Shown here one piece after another: positions 8,085-16,381 of a DNA stretch of 24,226 nt. The notes beneath the pieces are model-generated. The model made no database searches. It worked only from the letters and a program-made list of their open reading frames with translations, and had not been told where the DNA came from. Numbering within the stretch: position 1 is the stretch's first letter; every line of letters begins with the position of its first letter. Both the position numbers and the translations under genes were made by a program. The DNA comes from CALJEL01 sp041082235 (GTDB lineage Bacteria > Nitrospirota > Thermodesulfovibrionia > Thermodesulfovibrionales > CALJEL01), in the NCBI GenBank assembly GCA_041082235.1, contig JBDOIG010000200.1:1-24226 (forward strand), written 5' to 3'.

Positions 8085-8842
8085 AGCTCCCTTTTGAACT
8101 CTATCTTAAAATATCCAGGAGATACCATAGAGCCCGGCATTAAAAGCATAAGCATGGTGTTCAGCTCTTTTTCTGGCATGAGCTCAAAGACAAGCTCAGC
8201 CCTGTTTTCCTTTATCTTACCTTTAACCCTTCCATAGATATCCCTGCCAGAAAGGTTTACAGATTCAATGACGATGTCTCTTCCATCAATATCCAGTCTG
8301 CCCTTTATTGTGTCAATAAGATTGAAAGGTATATATATGCCACTGTCATTAAATGGCTCAAGCCTTGCATCAGTTAGTGAAAAGTCTATTTTCCCTTTCC
8401 CATTTATTATCTCTGATTCTACATTAATAAAACCATCACCAGTTAAGAGAGGATTTTTAATCTCAGATAGCTTATAGTCCTTTATCTTTACAGCTATATT
8501 CCCTGATGAACCAATGAGTCCAATAATTCTTCCATCCTCTGCCGTTACAGCTAACATAAGCCTTCCTTTTAATAAAGAAGGATAATGAATAGATGCCGTG
8601 ACCTCATTTATGGCAATATCTGAACCCTTTGTCCTGACCAAAAGTTGCTGGATATATAAAGATGGGAAAAATTTTTTCTTGATCCCCTTTATTTCTATAT
8701 CAGCCCCGGTAGGAATATGAGAAAGAAGTCTTTCTTTTATAAAACCTTCAGGTATGGCAATCAGCCAGATACCTTCTATAATCAGAATCAGGAAAACAGG
8801 AATCAGGGCAAGGTATTTCAGCCATTTAATGGCAATATTCAT
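8081..8842 (-). CDS. gspN: Type II secretion system protein GspN
   Basis: Protein of 253 residues with one N-terminal membrane segment at about 9-30 and a beta-rich periplasmic remainder rich in alternating hydrophobic stretches (GFINVESEIINGKGKIDFSL, ELVFELMPEKEL), as in GspN/AsmA-like proteins. GspN is an accessory component of some type II systems and is absent from many of them. Identification rests on this architecture and on its place after gspL and gspM. Its start overlaps the gspM stop by 4 bp and its stop overlaps der by 4 bp. Confidence 0.75.
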   Translation of the reverse strand: MNIAIKWLKYLALIPVFLILIIEGIWLIAIPEGFIKERLLSHIPTGADIEIKGIKKKFFPSLYIQQLLVRTKGSDIAINEVTASIHYPSLLKGRLMLAVTAEDGRIIGLIGSSGNIAVKIKDYKLSEIKNPLLTGDGFINVESEIINGKGKIDFSLTDARLEPFNDSGIYIPFNLIDTIKGRLDIDGRDIVIESVNLSGRDIYGRVKGKIKENRAELVFELMPEKELNTMLMLLMPGSMVSPGYFKIEFKREL

Positions 8843-9321
8843 TTTTCTTTCAGGGAAGAAAGCATTACCGAAAGATTTAAGAGGTCAGGGGCATCAAAGG
8901 CCCTTTTAATATTTAACCTGCTGATGGTAATTGAATGCCTCTGGTCTATTTGGTAGAGGAGATTTGCAAGTTCATTCATTGTGAGTTTTTCCATGACAAG
9001 CTCTGCCTCTTCAATAACTCCCAAAGGAATTTCCTTTTTATTGGGATTTTGTTTCAATGTCTTCATCTTTTCCTTAAGACCTGTTGTGTTGAGCACAGAA
9101 TTAATCTCCTCCATGAGGGCTTTATTTTTTAACCTTATCTGTGTTTTTGAGAGCTCCTCTTTAATCCCCCTGTATTCATTTATGAGGCTCTGGAATTCCC
9201 TGAGCCTTTTTTCCTGATGCCCCAGTTCCCTTTCTGAACCTGCCCTTATGAAAAGACCAGTGATTAGTACTATTAGAACAAGGAGGGTCAGTATCGGTGT
9301 CTTATAGAATCCCTTTATCAT
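8839..9321 (-). CDS. gspM: Type II secretion system protein GspM
   Basis: Protein of 160 residues. It has a short cytoplasmic start, one membrane helix (about 8-26), then a charged coiled-coil region (ERELGHQEKRLREFQSLI onward) and a small C-terminal alpha/beta domain. That is the PilO-like layout of GspM, an inner-membrane partner of GspL. Sequence conservation in this family is low, so order (L-M-N) carries much of the assignment. It overlaps gspL by 4 bp (ATGA) and gspN by 4 bp. Confidence 0.75.
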   Translation of the reverse strand: MIKGFYKTPILTLLVLIVLITGLFIRAGSERELGHQEKRLREFQSLINEYRGIKEELSKTQIRLKNKALMEEINSVLNTTGLKEKMKTLKQNPNKKEIPLGVIEEAELVMEKLTMNELANLLYQIDQRHSITISRLNIKRAFDAPDLLNLSVMLSSLKEK

Positions 9322-10370
9322 CTTTCTGCCTTTATTGTGAATCTTATCCTGCCTGAAAACTGTCCACTTTCCACAATGGCTGGATTCTTAAAGCTCTCTC
9401 TCAGTTTTTCCTTGTACACCTCAATGCCACTGAGCTCTCTGGATTCTCCCTTAAGGATAATGCCCCGGGTATCCATATCCACTGACTCAATAGTTATACC
9501 ATCCCCGGGCTTAATCTTTTTAAGGGTTTCAAGAACAGGTATTCCCATAAGTATATCCATTTTATCATTTGCCTCTTTTAAGTGAGATTTTAGCTGGAGC
9601 AATTCATCTTTTATTTTTTCATTCGGAAATTCTTTTCTATATTCTTCATGAATCCATATCCTGATCTTTGATGCCTCTGAGTAATTTCTCTTTATTGATA
9701 TGCCAAAGGATAGGCTAAGAATCAGTGCTATACCGAGAAGGAGGATATTTGTTACTTTTAATCTTTTTAAGAGGGCTTCTCTTTCTATAGTGAGGCCAAG
9801 CCCTCCTCTGAGGAGGTTTATAACGGGTCTTTCTGCCTCTTTCCTGATGAGCTCTAAAAGGGCATCTTCATATTCAGGTGGATTCAGCAGGTCTTCAGCC
9901 TTAAAGTCCTTTTCTATTAAATTTCTAACAGAAAGCGAGCCTATAACATCAGGTTCTATACCAGCGTCTGAGAATATTTTAATAAGACTGCTCAATTCAT
10001 CCTTTCCTGTATAAACAGCCAGTACCCTCTGTGTGTTATTGTCTGTAGGGAGTATTACAAAATCATAAACAATGTCTTCAATTCGCTCCATTATCTTTTC
10101 CTTTAATTCAAAGGGGAGCACCTCCCTTATCTTATTTTCTTCTTTAAAGGGAAGTTCTATTATCCTGTATCCAAACATATTGACTGGAAGGCTTATATAA
10201 CAGAGGGGGGCTTTAAACCAGGATAATCCCGAATTTAATTCAGGCTTTATCCTTGAAGGCTCATCCCTGTTGATCTTTACTTTTTTTAATATCTTAAGAC
10301 CTTCTTTCTTTTTTTCAGAAAGTATTATATTGAGCTCTTTATCAATGTCAATGAATAGAAACCTTGCCAT
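9318..10370 (-). CDS. gspL: Type II secretion system protein GspL
   Basis: Protein of 350 residues. The N-terminal actin-like cytoplasmic part begins FLFIDIDKELNIIL and contains RIIELPFKEENKIREVLPFE, close to PilM/GspL patterns. A single membrane helix lies at about 206-226 (ILLLGIALILSLSFGI), followed by a coiled-coil and a periplasmic ferredoxin-like domain. GspL anchors the ATPase GspE to the inner membrane and binds GspM. The start is one base after the gspK stop, and the stop overlaps gspM. Confidence 0.85.
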   Translation of the reverse strand: MARFLFIDIDKELNIILSEKKKEGLKILKKVKINRDEPSRIKPELNSGLSWFKAPLCYISLPVNMFGYRIIELPFKEENKIREVLPFELKEKIMERIEDIVYDFVILPTDNNTQRVLAVYTGKDELSSLIKIFSDAGIEPDVIGSLSVRNLIEKDFKAEDLLNPPEYEDALLELIRKEAERPVINLLRGGLGLTIEREALLKRLKVTNILLLGIALILSLSFGISIKRNYSEASKIRIWIHEEYRKEFPNEKIKDELLQLKSHLKEANDKMDILMGIPVLETLKKIKPGDGITIESVDMDTRGIILKGESRELSGIEVYKEKLRESFKNPAIVESGQFSGRIRFTIKAER

Positions 10371-10371
10371 T

Positions 10372-11256
10372 TCATTCTTCCCTGTAATATTTTAATCTTA
10401 ATGTCTCCGGATTAACAACTCCATGGATATATCTCTTTATCCCTGATTGTTCGGCCCTTATAGTTATTCCATAAATGAGTGCCTTTACAGTGTATCTTCC
10501 CTGAAGGGACTGGTAAAGCCCAGGACTTATGCCAGGGACATTCTTCAGGTCCTCGGGTTTTTCAAAGGGCCTTTCTGTCCTGTAATTTATAATTGCCTCT
10601 GCTATATCCTCTGTTATCCCATCCATGGTAATAAGGACCTCCAGGGGTGCAGAGTTTATATTTATCTTTCCATCAGTATAACAGGTCACATAGGGCTTGA
10701 GCTTATCAATTATCTCTTCAGTTATTCCCGGGATCTGGAGGAGCTCTTCAATGCTGTATAAAGGCCTGTTTTTTGAATTCCTCTCTCCTCCTGGATAATC
10801 TTCATCACTATCCCTGTCTATCCAGTCAGAAACCATATAGGCGATATCCTCATTAAGCTTGAGGGCTCTCAAAAGCCTTTTAAAACCCTCAAGTGCCTTT
10901 ATCTTATCTGTAAGACTTACAGTGTAAAAGGAGTTAAGATTGAATCTTCCATTCTCATCAGTGAGGACCAGTGTAAGGCTCAGACCTTCTTCCTCAACAA
11001 AACTGGAGAGGTCAAGGAGGAATTCCCTCTGATCTGTATAGTTAAGACCTCTGAGATAATTGCTTATATGTCCTGTGGCAAAATCCATTGCCGAACTGCC
11101 AAGCACTGAGAGCCTCTGGGATATGACATAGTTTTTCAGGCTTCCTGTGTCAACAAATACCTCATAGGAAAAATCTCCAACCATTACTATTACAACAGCA
11201 AAGACAAGTAGCACAGGAATAAGTATAAATCCCTTTTCACATTTATATTTTTTCAT
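10372..11256 (-). CDS. gspK: Type II secretion system minor pseudopilin GspK
   Basis: Protein of 294 residues. The prepilin site is CEKG/FILIPVLL with cleavage after Gly9. Position 5 of the mature protein is Pro, not Glu, in keeping with GspK, the pseudopilin that lacks Glu5 and caps the tip. ENGRFNLNSFY and WIDRDSDEDYPGGERN match the large globular domain of GspK; the Asp/Glu-rich stretch fits its calcium site. A helix-hairpin-helix-like part follows (ININSAPLEVLITM, then LKNVPGI). It overlaps gspJ by 4 bp. Confidence 0.92.
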   Translation of the reverse strand: MKKYKCEKGFILIPVLLVFAVVIVMVGDFSYEVFVDTGSLKNYVISQRLSVLGSSAMDFATGHISNYLRGLNYTDQREFLLDLSSFVEEEGLSLTLVLTDENGRFNLNSFYTVSLTDKIKALEGFKRLLRALKLNEDIAYMVSDWIDRDSDEDYPGGERNSKNRPLYSIEELLQIPGITEEIIDKLKPYVTCYTDGKININSAPLEVLITMDGITEDIAEAIINYRTERPFEKPEDLKNVPGISPGLYQSLQGRYTVKALIYGITIRAEQSGIKRYIHGVVNPETLRLKYYREE

Positions 11257-11822
11257 CTGAGCACTGGCAGTATAGTTTCAGTAAGGTCAATCTTCCTCTG
11301 ACCGGTCTTGAGACTCAGGGTTATCCTGATCCTTTCAGGAAGCCTTCCTGTAAGCTCAGTATCCCATGTCCTTAAAGGAGTATCTTTCTCAGGAATCTCA
11401 ACCAGAAAACCCTCAATATCTTCAATAAGCTCTGCCTCTAATCTTTCTTCCCTGAAGGCAGGACCTTCTTTTTTTATAAGAATCAGTTTCTTGTCTTTCT
11501 CTTCCTTTACTTCATAGTTAATGCTTTTCAATCCCATTTCGCCAAAGGCTGTGAAACTCAGGATTGAGGTAGGTCTTCCATAGATGTCCCTGTCCTTTAT
11601 GATAAAGAATGTCTTTTTATCATCCTTATTAAAATAAGAAGAGGAGATCTCCCTTGATAGCATATTAAGTAAATTCCTTGCCTCCTGGAGCCTTGCTGCC
11701 CTTCCTTCCATAGCAGAGATTGCATTCTGTACAGATATATATATGCTGAAGAGTGCTCCGGCAACTATGGAGGCAATAGCAATGGCAACGAGTACCTCTA
11801 TAAGTGTGAAGCCCCTTTTCAT
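11253..11822 (-). CDS. gspJ: Type II secretion system minor pseudopilin GspJ
   Basis: Protein of 189 residues with a very short leader, MKRG/FTLIEVLVAIAIASIV, and mature Glu5. The size and the C-terminal beta-rich domain (TSILSFTAFGEMGLKSINYE) fit GspJ, which forms the tip complex with GspI and GspK. The order G-H-I-J-K supports the assignment. Four-base overlaps with both gspI and gspK suggest coupled translation. Confidence 0.88.
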   Translation of the reverse strand: MKRGFTLIEVLVAIAIASIVAGALFSIYISVQNAISAMEGRAARLQEARNLLNMLSREISSSYFNKDDKKTFFIIKDRDIYGRPTSILSFTAFGEMGLKSINYEVKEEKDKKLILIKKEGPAFREERLEAELIEDIEGFLVEIPEKDTPLRTWDTELTGRLPERIRITLSLKTGQRKIDLTETILPVLR

Positions 11823-12169
11823 TCACCCATCCTTATCAATCTCTCCAATGTTACCAGGTCTCTCTCTGAGCCAACTGTGAGTCTTAATAACTTTATTCCC
11901 TTAAAGGGTGTATCAATAAGGGTCTTTCTGTAATAGAATCTATCATGAGGCCTGGGAAATCTGCCCTGCTCAGACTCTTTCTCAATAGGCTCTTCATAGA
12001 GCTTTTCCCTTGCCAGGAGCGTGGCCTTCAGGAGGTCTTCATGCTCAAGATAGAGATCCATGTGATAGAGAAGGCTGTAGAGGGCCACTACAAGGGAGCC
12101 CACCACTGCAAGGCTCACAAGCACCTCTATGAGGGTAAAGCCCTTTTTGTTATTGATTAACCCTTTCAA
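11819..12169 (-). CDS. gspI: Type II secretion system minor pseudopilin GspI
   Basis: Protein of 116 residues. The leader MKGLINNKKG is followed by FTLIEVLVSLAVVGSLVVAL with Glu5. LLARE in the following helix (KATLLAREKLYEE) resembles the conserved GspI segment. Length fits the smallest of the minor pseudopilins. The gene starts within the last 20 bp of gspH and its stop overlaps gspJ. Confidence 0.88.
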   Translation of the reverse strand: MKGLINNKKGFTLIEVLVSLAVVGSLVVALYSLLYHMDLYLEHEDLLKATLLAREKLYEEPIEKESEQGRFPRPHDRFYYRKTLIDTPFKGIKLLRLTVGSERDLVTLERLIRMGE

Positions 12170-12644
12170 TCTTCACCCTGTTGCTTACTGGATTTATCTT
12201 TACCTCATACCTTTCCTTTTTATCCTGAAATAAAAAGACAAAGGCCTCCCTCACACCAGAGGGATAAAAGAATATGGTCAGGTTTGAGTCCTTAAGATTT
12301 CCCCTTGAAGAAGATTTTATCTCTACGAGATGAGGCAAAGACTCTTCTTTTTTACCTTCTGATAGCTCATAAATAATCCTTTTTTCTGGAAGTCTTACAG
12401 TGAGATAAAGGGTCTCTTTCTTTGTTGCTGCCTCATCAAGGATATACCTCAGGACAGAGGCAAATCTCTTTACCTCAGAGCTGAGTGACCTTTCAATATT
12501 GATTGATGGAAGGACAATACCAAGGGTTACGGAAATAATGAAAAGGACAACAATGACCTCAAGGAGTGTAAAACCTCTACTGGATATTCCAGTTCGTGAT
12601 ATCAGTGTCCTTTCCCTCTCCACCCTCTTTTCCATCAGCACCAT
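12150..12644 (-). CDS. gspH: Type II secretion system minor pseudopilin GspH
   Basis: Protein of up to 164 residues with the prepilin site ISSRG/FTLLEVIVVLFIIS. A GspH-type beta domain follows, ending FFYPSGVREAFVFLF. The start is unsure. The ATG at 12644 (or the ATG three codons on) gives a 24-residue leader and overlaps the end of gspG by 68 bp in another frame. An in-frame GTG seven codons downstream or a CTG at codon 14, which has GGAGAGG about 9 bases before it, would shorten both the leader and the overlap. The prepilin site is unaffected by the choice. Confidence 0.85.
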   Translation of the reverse strand: MVLMEKRVERERTLISRTGISSRGFTLLEVIVVLFIISVTLGIVLPSINIERSLSSEVKRFASVLRYILDEAATKKETLYLTVRLPEKRIIYELSEGKKEESLPHLVEIKSSSRGNLKDSNLTIFFYPSGVREAFVFLFQDKKERYEVKINPVSNRVKIERVNQ

Positions 12645-13050
12645 AGGAGATTATATCATAGTCTCCCTGGATGCCAGGGCAGAGATAGATGTAGGGATTT
12701 CCCCAGGGATCAAGGGGTATCTTTTTCTGCTCAAGATAACCACCTTCCCTGTAATTTTGTGGTATTCTTCCAGTGGTGGGTTTTGTTATCAATGCCTCAA
12801 GTCCCTGTTCTGTTGAAGGATAAAAGCCATTGTCAAGTTTAAAGAGCTTGAGTGCTGTCTCAAAGTTCTTTATCTGGAGCTTGGCCTCTGCAATCCTTGC
12901 ATCATCAGTCCTGCCTATTATCTTTGGTGCCACAATTGCAGCAAGGATACTCAGGATGAATATGACAACAAGGACCTCAATAAGGGTGAAACCCTTCTCG
13001 TGATACCTCCTTAGAGGCTTAAGGCTGAAGACTTGCTGAAGCTTTTGCAT
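12577..13050 (-). CDS. gspG: Type II secretion system major pseudopilin GspG
   Basis: Protein of 157 residues. Leader of 20 residues ending YHEKG, then FTLIEVLVVIFILSILAAIV with Glu5. The family signatures are all present: GFYPSTEQGLEAL, DPWGNPYIY, and the C-terminal SYGADGKEGGEGKDTDI, which forms the calcium site. It is the main subunit of the periplasmic pseudopilus that pushes substrates through the outer-membrane secretin. The frame extends 55 codons upstream, but I start at the ATG at 13050, which has AAGGGGAA about 8-10 bases before it and gives the standard length. It is the first gene of the gsp run. Confidence 0.95.
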   Translation of the reverse strand: MQKLQQVFSLKPLRRYHEKGFTLIEVLVVIFILSILAAIVAPKIIGRTDDARIAEAKLQIKNFETALKLFKLDNGFYPSTEQGLEALITKPTTGRIPQNYREGGYLEQKKIPLDPWGNPYIYLCPGIQGDYDIISYGADGKEGGEGKDTDITNWNIQ

Positions 13051-13264
13051 AAGGCTATTCCCCTTTTGCCGATAAAGAATTTGTATTATAGAACTTAAAT
13101 AAGAAGGGGCTGGATGCCGAAAGGGCTTTAGCGACACCTCAATGAGGTTATTAATGAGCTTACTATACATAGCTAAGAACATCTTTTTTGGTGAAGACCT
13201 TTGGTTACATATCAAATAAAAATTGTCGCTTTGTAAAGACCTTGAGGCAGCCTGCCCCTTTCTA
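13051..13264 (-). promoter_or_regulatory. Intergenic region before gspG, with possible -10 box
   Basis: This 214-bp gap separates the cytochrome gene from gspG and is the only sizeable break in the leftward run, so it is the likely site of a gsp promoter. TATAAT (minus strand, 13085-13090) lies 35 bases before the gspG ATG, but no convincing -35 box lies at the right distance. Just after the cytochrome stop, GGGGCA-loop-TGCCTC (about 13246-13260) could form a short hairpin without a T run. Confidence 0.35.
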
Positions 13265-15172
13265 TCAGTAGTGGTATTTTACTCCATCAGGATTATGTAT
13301 GGCAATAGCCTTTATGACATTGGGTTTGAGGTTTTCAGTGATGCCAAGCCTTTCCTTTAAAAGTGCCACAGGGGTTTTTCTTATTTCCTCATCAAGCCTG
13401 AGATATCTTTTATATTTTTTCTTGTCTGTCTTTATTGAAAAATCTCCCTTTAACTTCCATTTATCCTTGAGATAGAGCCATGAGGCAAAGTCCTCAAGTC
13501 TGTAACCCTCAAGAGGCCTTATGGAAGTGGTGTTCTTCATGTCCTCTATCCTTAAACCATCTTTATGAGCAATTATCCTGTATGAACCCTTAAAAGGCTC
13601 TGCACCCTGGTCATCCTGAAATTCCCATTTTGACAGAGAGACCTGTCTTTCTTTATGGCAGTCATCACATTTACGGGACCTTTCAAAGGGATGGCTCACC
13701 TCCTGTATCTCAAGCCAGAGGAGATGTTTGTTTGCACCTGGAAGACCATCAAAGGTTCCCATTATGGCATACATATCCCTTGTGCTTCCATCAGGCCATC
13801 GGAATTTTAAAGGAGTAGGTCTTAAATCCACCTTCATATTTCCAACTGCATGGGGCCATATCTTTACAGGAAACCATTTACCTTTCTGATCTTTCATTAA
13901 TATTAATGGTTCCTGTATCCCATAATAGAGTGAATATTTCTTAAAGGGATTCTCTTTTCCTCCCACAAGCCCCTTACCCCATATGGTTATCTGGTAACCA
14001 CCTGCCCTCCTGACATGGCAGGCTGTGCAGAGAAGGTCTTTGTGGATTGACCTCTCATGGGCCTCTTCAATCTCCACATGGCAGTCCTGACATGTGGCCT
14101 TCCTTTCCATGTCACCCATACCGAGTTCTCCTGTCTGGTGACAGCCCCTGCAATGGATATTTTTCTTAAAATGTATATCTGGCTTCATTCCCCTGGGAAT
14201 AGAATAGTCCTTTCCAATATATGTCTCTCCCCTTCTGGATTGCATTGCACCTGGATGGCATATGCTATTACCTCTTCCCCATCCAGCACAGGAATAGGAA
14301 TCAGGTCTCTTTGTAAAGGAATGAACCTTTCCATCCTTTCCTGGTGTATAGTGGCAATCAAGACATCCCGCATGACAGACATTACAGAACTTCTGTTTTA
14401 CTGCTGCCTGTTCCTTTGAGAATTCTATGTTTAAGTCTTTCTGTATCTTCGCTGTATTGTTAAAATCAAATTCTGCACCTTCAAGCACCTCAGGTGGTGG
14501 AGGGTCTGCAAAGGATGGTCCACAGTTGTGGGGTCCATAGGGCTCAAGCCATGTCCTCATTGTCCTCTGCCTGAAGTTCCTTGCCATTATGGTCTTCTTG
14601 AACTGTCTTAACTCATCCACATGGCAGCCTGATTTTGAGCATGTCTCCTCTGCGATTTTTGGAGCAAAATTAAGTGTCACAGGGTCTCTGTCATGCCAGA
14701 GAAGATTTCTGACCTCAGGATGGATATAGAGGTTGCCTTTTTCATCCTTCTTTTTTGGAAGCATCCTAAAGAGCTTATTATCACCCTGAGGAAGAAGCCT
14801 ATTAAGTTCTGCTTCTTTTTTATCATAGAGCTTTTTTCTATCAAGGACCTCTCCAGCATCACTTACAAATAAAGGCCTCAAGAGGTCCTTATGTGCCTTA
14901 TCAGGTTCCATTGTCCTTCCATTTCCGAGATGGCAATCCCTGCATTTTGCATACTTATGGCCTGTTTCTTTTTTTACATCCTCTTCAGTCATATAAAACT
15001 GTGGATAACCGAGTTCCTCCATCCTCTTTTTATCTCCATGGCATTTAATACATGTATCTGATGAATCCATATAGGAGCGATAGCCAAGAAATCCAATAAT
15101 AAGGAAAAACTGTAAAAAGAAGAGTATAACAGTCTTTGGATTTGCAAGGTCACTAATTTTACCGAGGCCCAT
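13265..15172 (-). CDS. Membrane-anchored multiheme cytochrome c
   Basis: Protein of 635 residues. One hydrophobic segment (about 14-31, TVILFFLQFFLIIGFLGY) without an obvious cleavage site suggests an N-terminal membrane anchor with the rest periplasmic. Eight canonical CXXCH haem sites are present: CIKCH, CRDCH, CNVCH, CLDCH, CRGCH, CQDCH, CTACH and CDDCH. Two more look like expanded sites: CSKSGCH (CX4CH, Cys178-His184) and CAGWGRGNSICH (CX9CH, Cys295-His306). Many spare His residues could be axial ligands. The last 110 residues have no haem motif. A role in anaerobic respiratory or extracellular electron transfer is inferred; the electron acceptor is unknown. It lies 20 bp after the TPR gene and upstream of gspG. 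Confidence 0.9.
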   Translation of the reverse strand: MGLGKISDLANPKTVILFFLQFFLIIGFLGYRSYMDSSDTCIKCHGDKKRMEELGYPQFYMTEEDVKKETGHKYAKCRDCHLGNGRTMEPDKAHKDLLRPLFVSDAGEVLDRKKLYDKKEAELNRLLPQGDNKLFRMLPKKKDEKGNLYIHPEVRNLLWHDRDPVTLNFAPKIAEETCSKSGCHVDELRQFKKTIMARNFRQRTMRTWLEPYGPHNCGPSFADPPPPEVLEGAEFDFNNTAKIQKDLNIEFSKEQAAVKQKFCNVCHAGCLDCHYTPGKDGKVHSFTKRPDSYSCAGWGRGNSICHPGAMQSRRGETYIGKDYSIPRGMKPDIHFKKNIHCRGCHQTGELGMGDMERKATCQDCHVEIEEAHERSIHKDLLCTACHVRRAGGYQITIWGKGLVGGKENPFKKYSLYYGIQEPLILMKDQKGKWFPVKIWPHAVGNMKVDLRPTPLKFRWPDGSTRDMYAIMGTFDGLPGANKHLLWLEIQEVSHPFERSRKCDDCHKERQVSLSKWEFQDDQGAEPFKGSYRIIAHKDGLRIEDMKNTTSIRPLEGYRLEDFASWLYLKDKWKLKGDFSIKTDKKKYKRYLRLDEEIRKTPVALLKERLGITENLKPNVIKAIAIHNPDGVKYHY

Positions 15173-15192
15173 GAAGTATTTTAACAGTTCAT

Positions 15193-16380
15193 TCAGACTA
15201 TAAGCGAGAGACCTACATATTCATCCCTGTGAGGATCTATATTATTCCCGTAGGCATCCTTACCATAAAATTTGAATACCATATGGGATGGGTCAATGGT
15301 GCCATTTCCAGTTGAATTCTGTGTAATGGTGAAATATACATTAACACTTGAGGTCTTCTCATCATATATAACCAGGTCTGGCAGAGGAGGGAGGTTTATC
15401 TCTGTTTCTGGTAAAGGCAGTCCCCAGTTATAGAGACCTCCATGATAGATATCAGAGGACCATGCAATTGACCAGTTCGTAATCTTTTCAACAGATTGTC
15501 TGTCCATGGGCTTATCAAAAAATATTTTTATCATAAATCTTTCTGATACACCTGGAGCTGCAAGGTCAGGGTCAAGTGAGCTCACAGGTGTGCCAGGACC
15601 CCTTTTCATATCAAAGGCCTTTGATGTGTCCACAAAATTTATCTCTGGTTTTTTTACCTTAAATATATAAGCCCTGAGGTCTCCTGCAAGGTCTTTATTC
15701 AAATTATTAAGTACCTTTAATTGTTCTTCTGCCAGACTGAATTCACTCATATCAGCATAGACTGCTCCGAGGTCATAATAGGCATAGGCAAAATCCCTTT
15801 TTATATTTATTGCTTCTTTGAATTTTTTTATTGCCTCATTGTAATTTCCCTGTCTTGCAAATACCTGTCCGAGGGAGTAGAGGGCGCCATGATTTTCTGG
15901 TTCTGTCCTTAGAATTTTCTGAAAGACCTCTTCAGCCCCTTTATATCTTTCCTGGGATAGATAAACCTGGCCGAGGGCATAAAGATTCTCTCCTGATGGA
16001 TTTAATCTTACAGCTTTTATATATGCCTCTTCAGCCTCCCTATACCTTTCTTCATGAAAATAGAGATTACCAAGCTTTAAGTAAAGGCCGTCATCATGGG
16101 GAAACAATCTTATTGACTCTTTATAGGCCTTTTCTGCATCTCCTGTCCTGTTTAATTTCAAAAAGGCCTGAGCCATAAAGTCATAGGCCTTAATACTGTT
16201 TTCCGAATAAGGATCAAGGGCAATAGCCCTTCTCAGCTCCCTTACAGAGCCTTCATAATCACCACTCTGGTAGAGGTCAATTGCCCTTGAAAGGGCTGTG
16301 CCTGAAAGACCTGAATAGGAGCTTAACCTGTTACCGAGGGTTGAAAAGAGACCTTCACCTATAACTGAGAGGGTTTCCAC
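15193..16380 (-). CDS. TPR protein with C-terminal SbsA-type Ig-like domain
   Basis: Protein of 395 residues. About six tetratricopeptide repeats span residues 30-230, with clear spacing and motifs such as LGNLYFHEERYREAEEAY and LGQVFARQGNYNEAIKKF. After a linker, residues from about 280 to the end (MIKIFFDKPMDRQSVEKITN) resemble the Ig-like domain of S-layer/SbsA proteins. No signal peptide is seen, which is odd for such a domain; it may act in the cytoplasm or leave by a flagellar or other route. The start is a GTG one base after the flaF stop. Position links it to flagellin handling, but this is inference. I do not recognise a named family for the whole protein. Confidence 0.75.
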   Translation of the reverse strand: METLSVIGEGLFSTLGNRLSSYSGLSGTALSRAIDLYQSGDYEGSVRELRRAIALDPYSENSIKAYDFMAQAFLKLNRTGDAEKAYKESIRLFPHDDGLYLKLGNLYFHEERYREAEEAYIKAVRLNPSGENLYALGQVYLSQERYKGAEEVFQKILRTEPENHGALYSLGQVFARQGNYNEAIKKFKEAINIKRDFAYAYYDLGAVYADMSEFSLAEEQLKVLNNLNKDLAGDLRAYIFKVKKPEINFVDTSKAFDMKRGPGTPVSSLDPDLAAPGVSERFMIKIFFDKPMDRQSVEKITNWSIAWSSDIYHGGLYNWGLPLPETEINLPPLPDLVIYDEKTSSVNVYFTITQNSTGNGTIDPSHMVFKFYGKDAYGNNIDPHRDEYVGLSLIV

Positions 16381-16381
16381 A

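Noticed and set aside
7821..8237. Plus-strand frames opposite der and gspN
   Set aside because: They are shadows of strongly conserved genes on the other strand, with no family pattern.
13051..13215. 55-codon N-terminal extension of gspG
   Set aside because: It would give an abnormally long prepilin leader. The ATG at 13050 has a good ribosome binding site and the standard length.
14057..14419. 120-codon plus-strand frame opposite the cytochrome gene
   Set aside because: It is antisense to well-supported haem motifs and shows no recognisable domain.
15831..16178. 115-codon plus-strand frame opposite the TPR gene
   Set aside because: It arises from the repetitive TPR coding sequence and has no ribosome binding site or domain.
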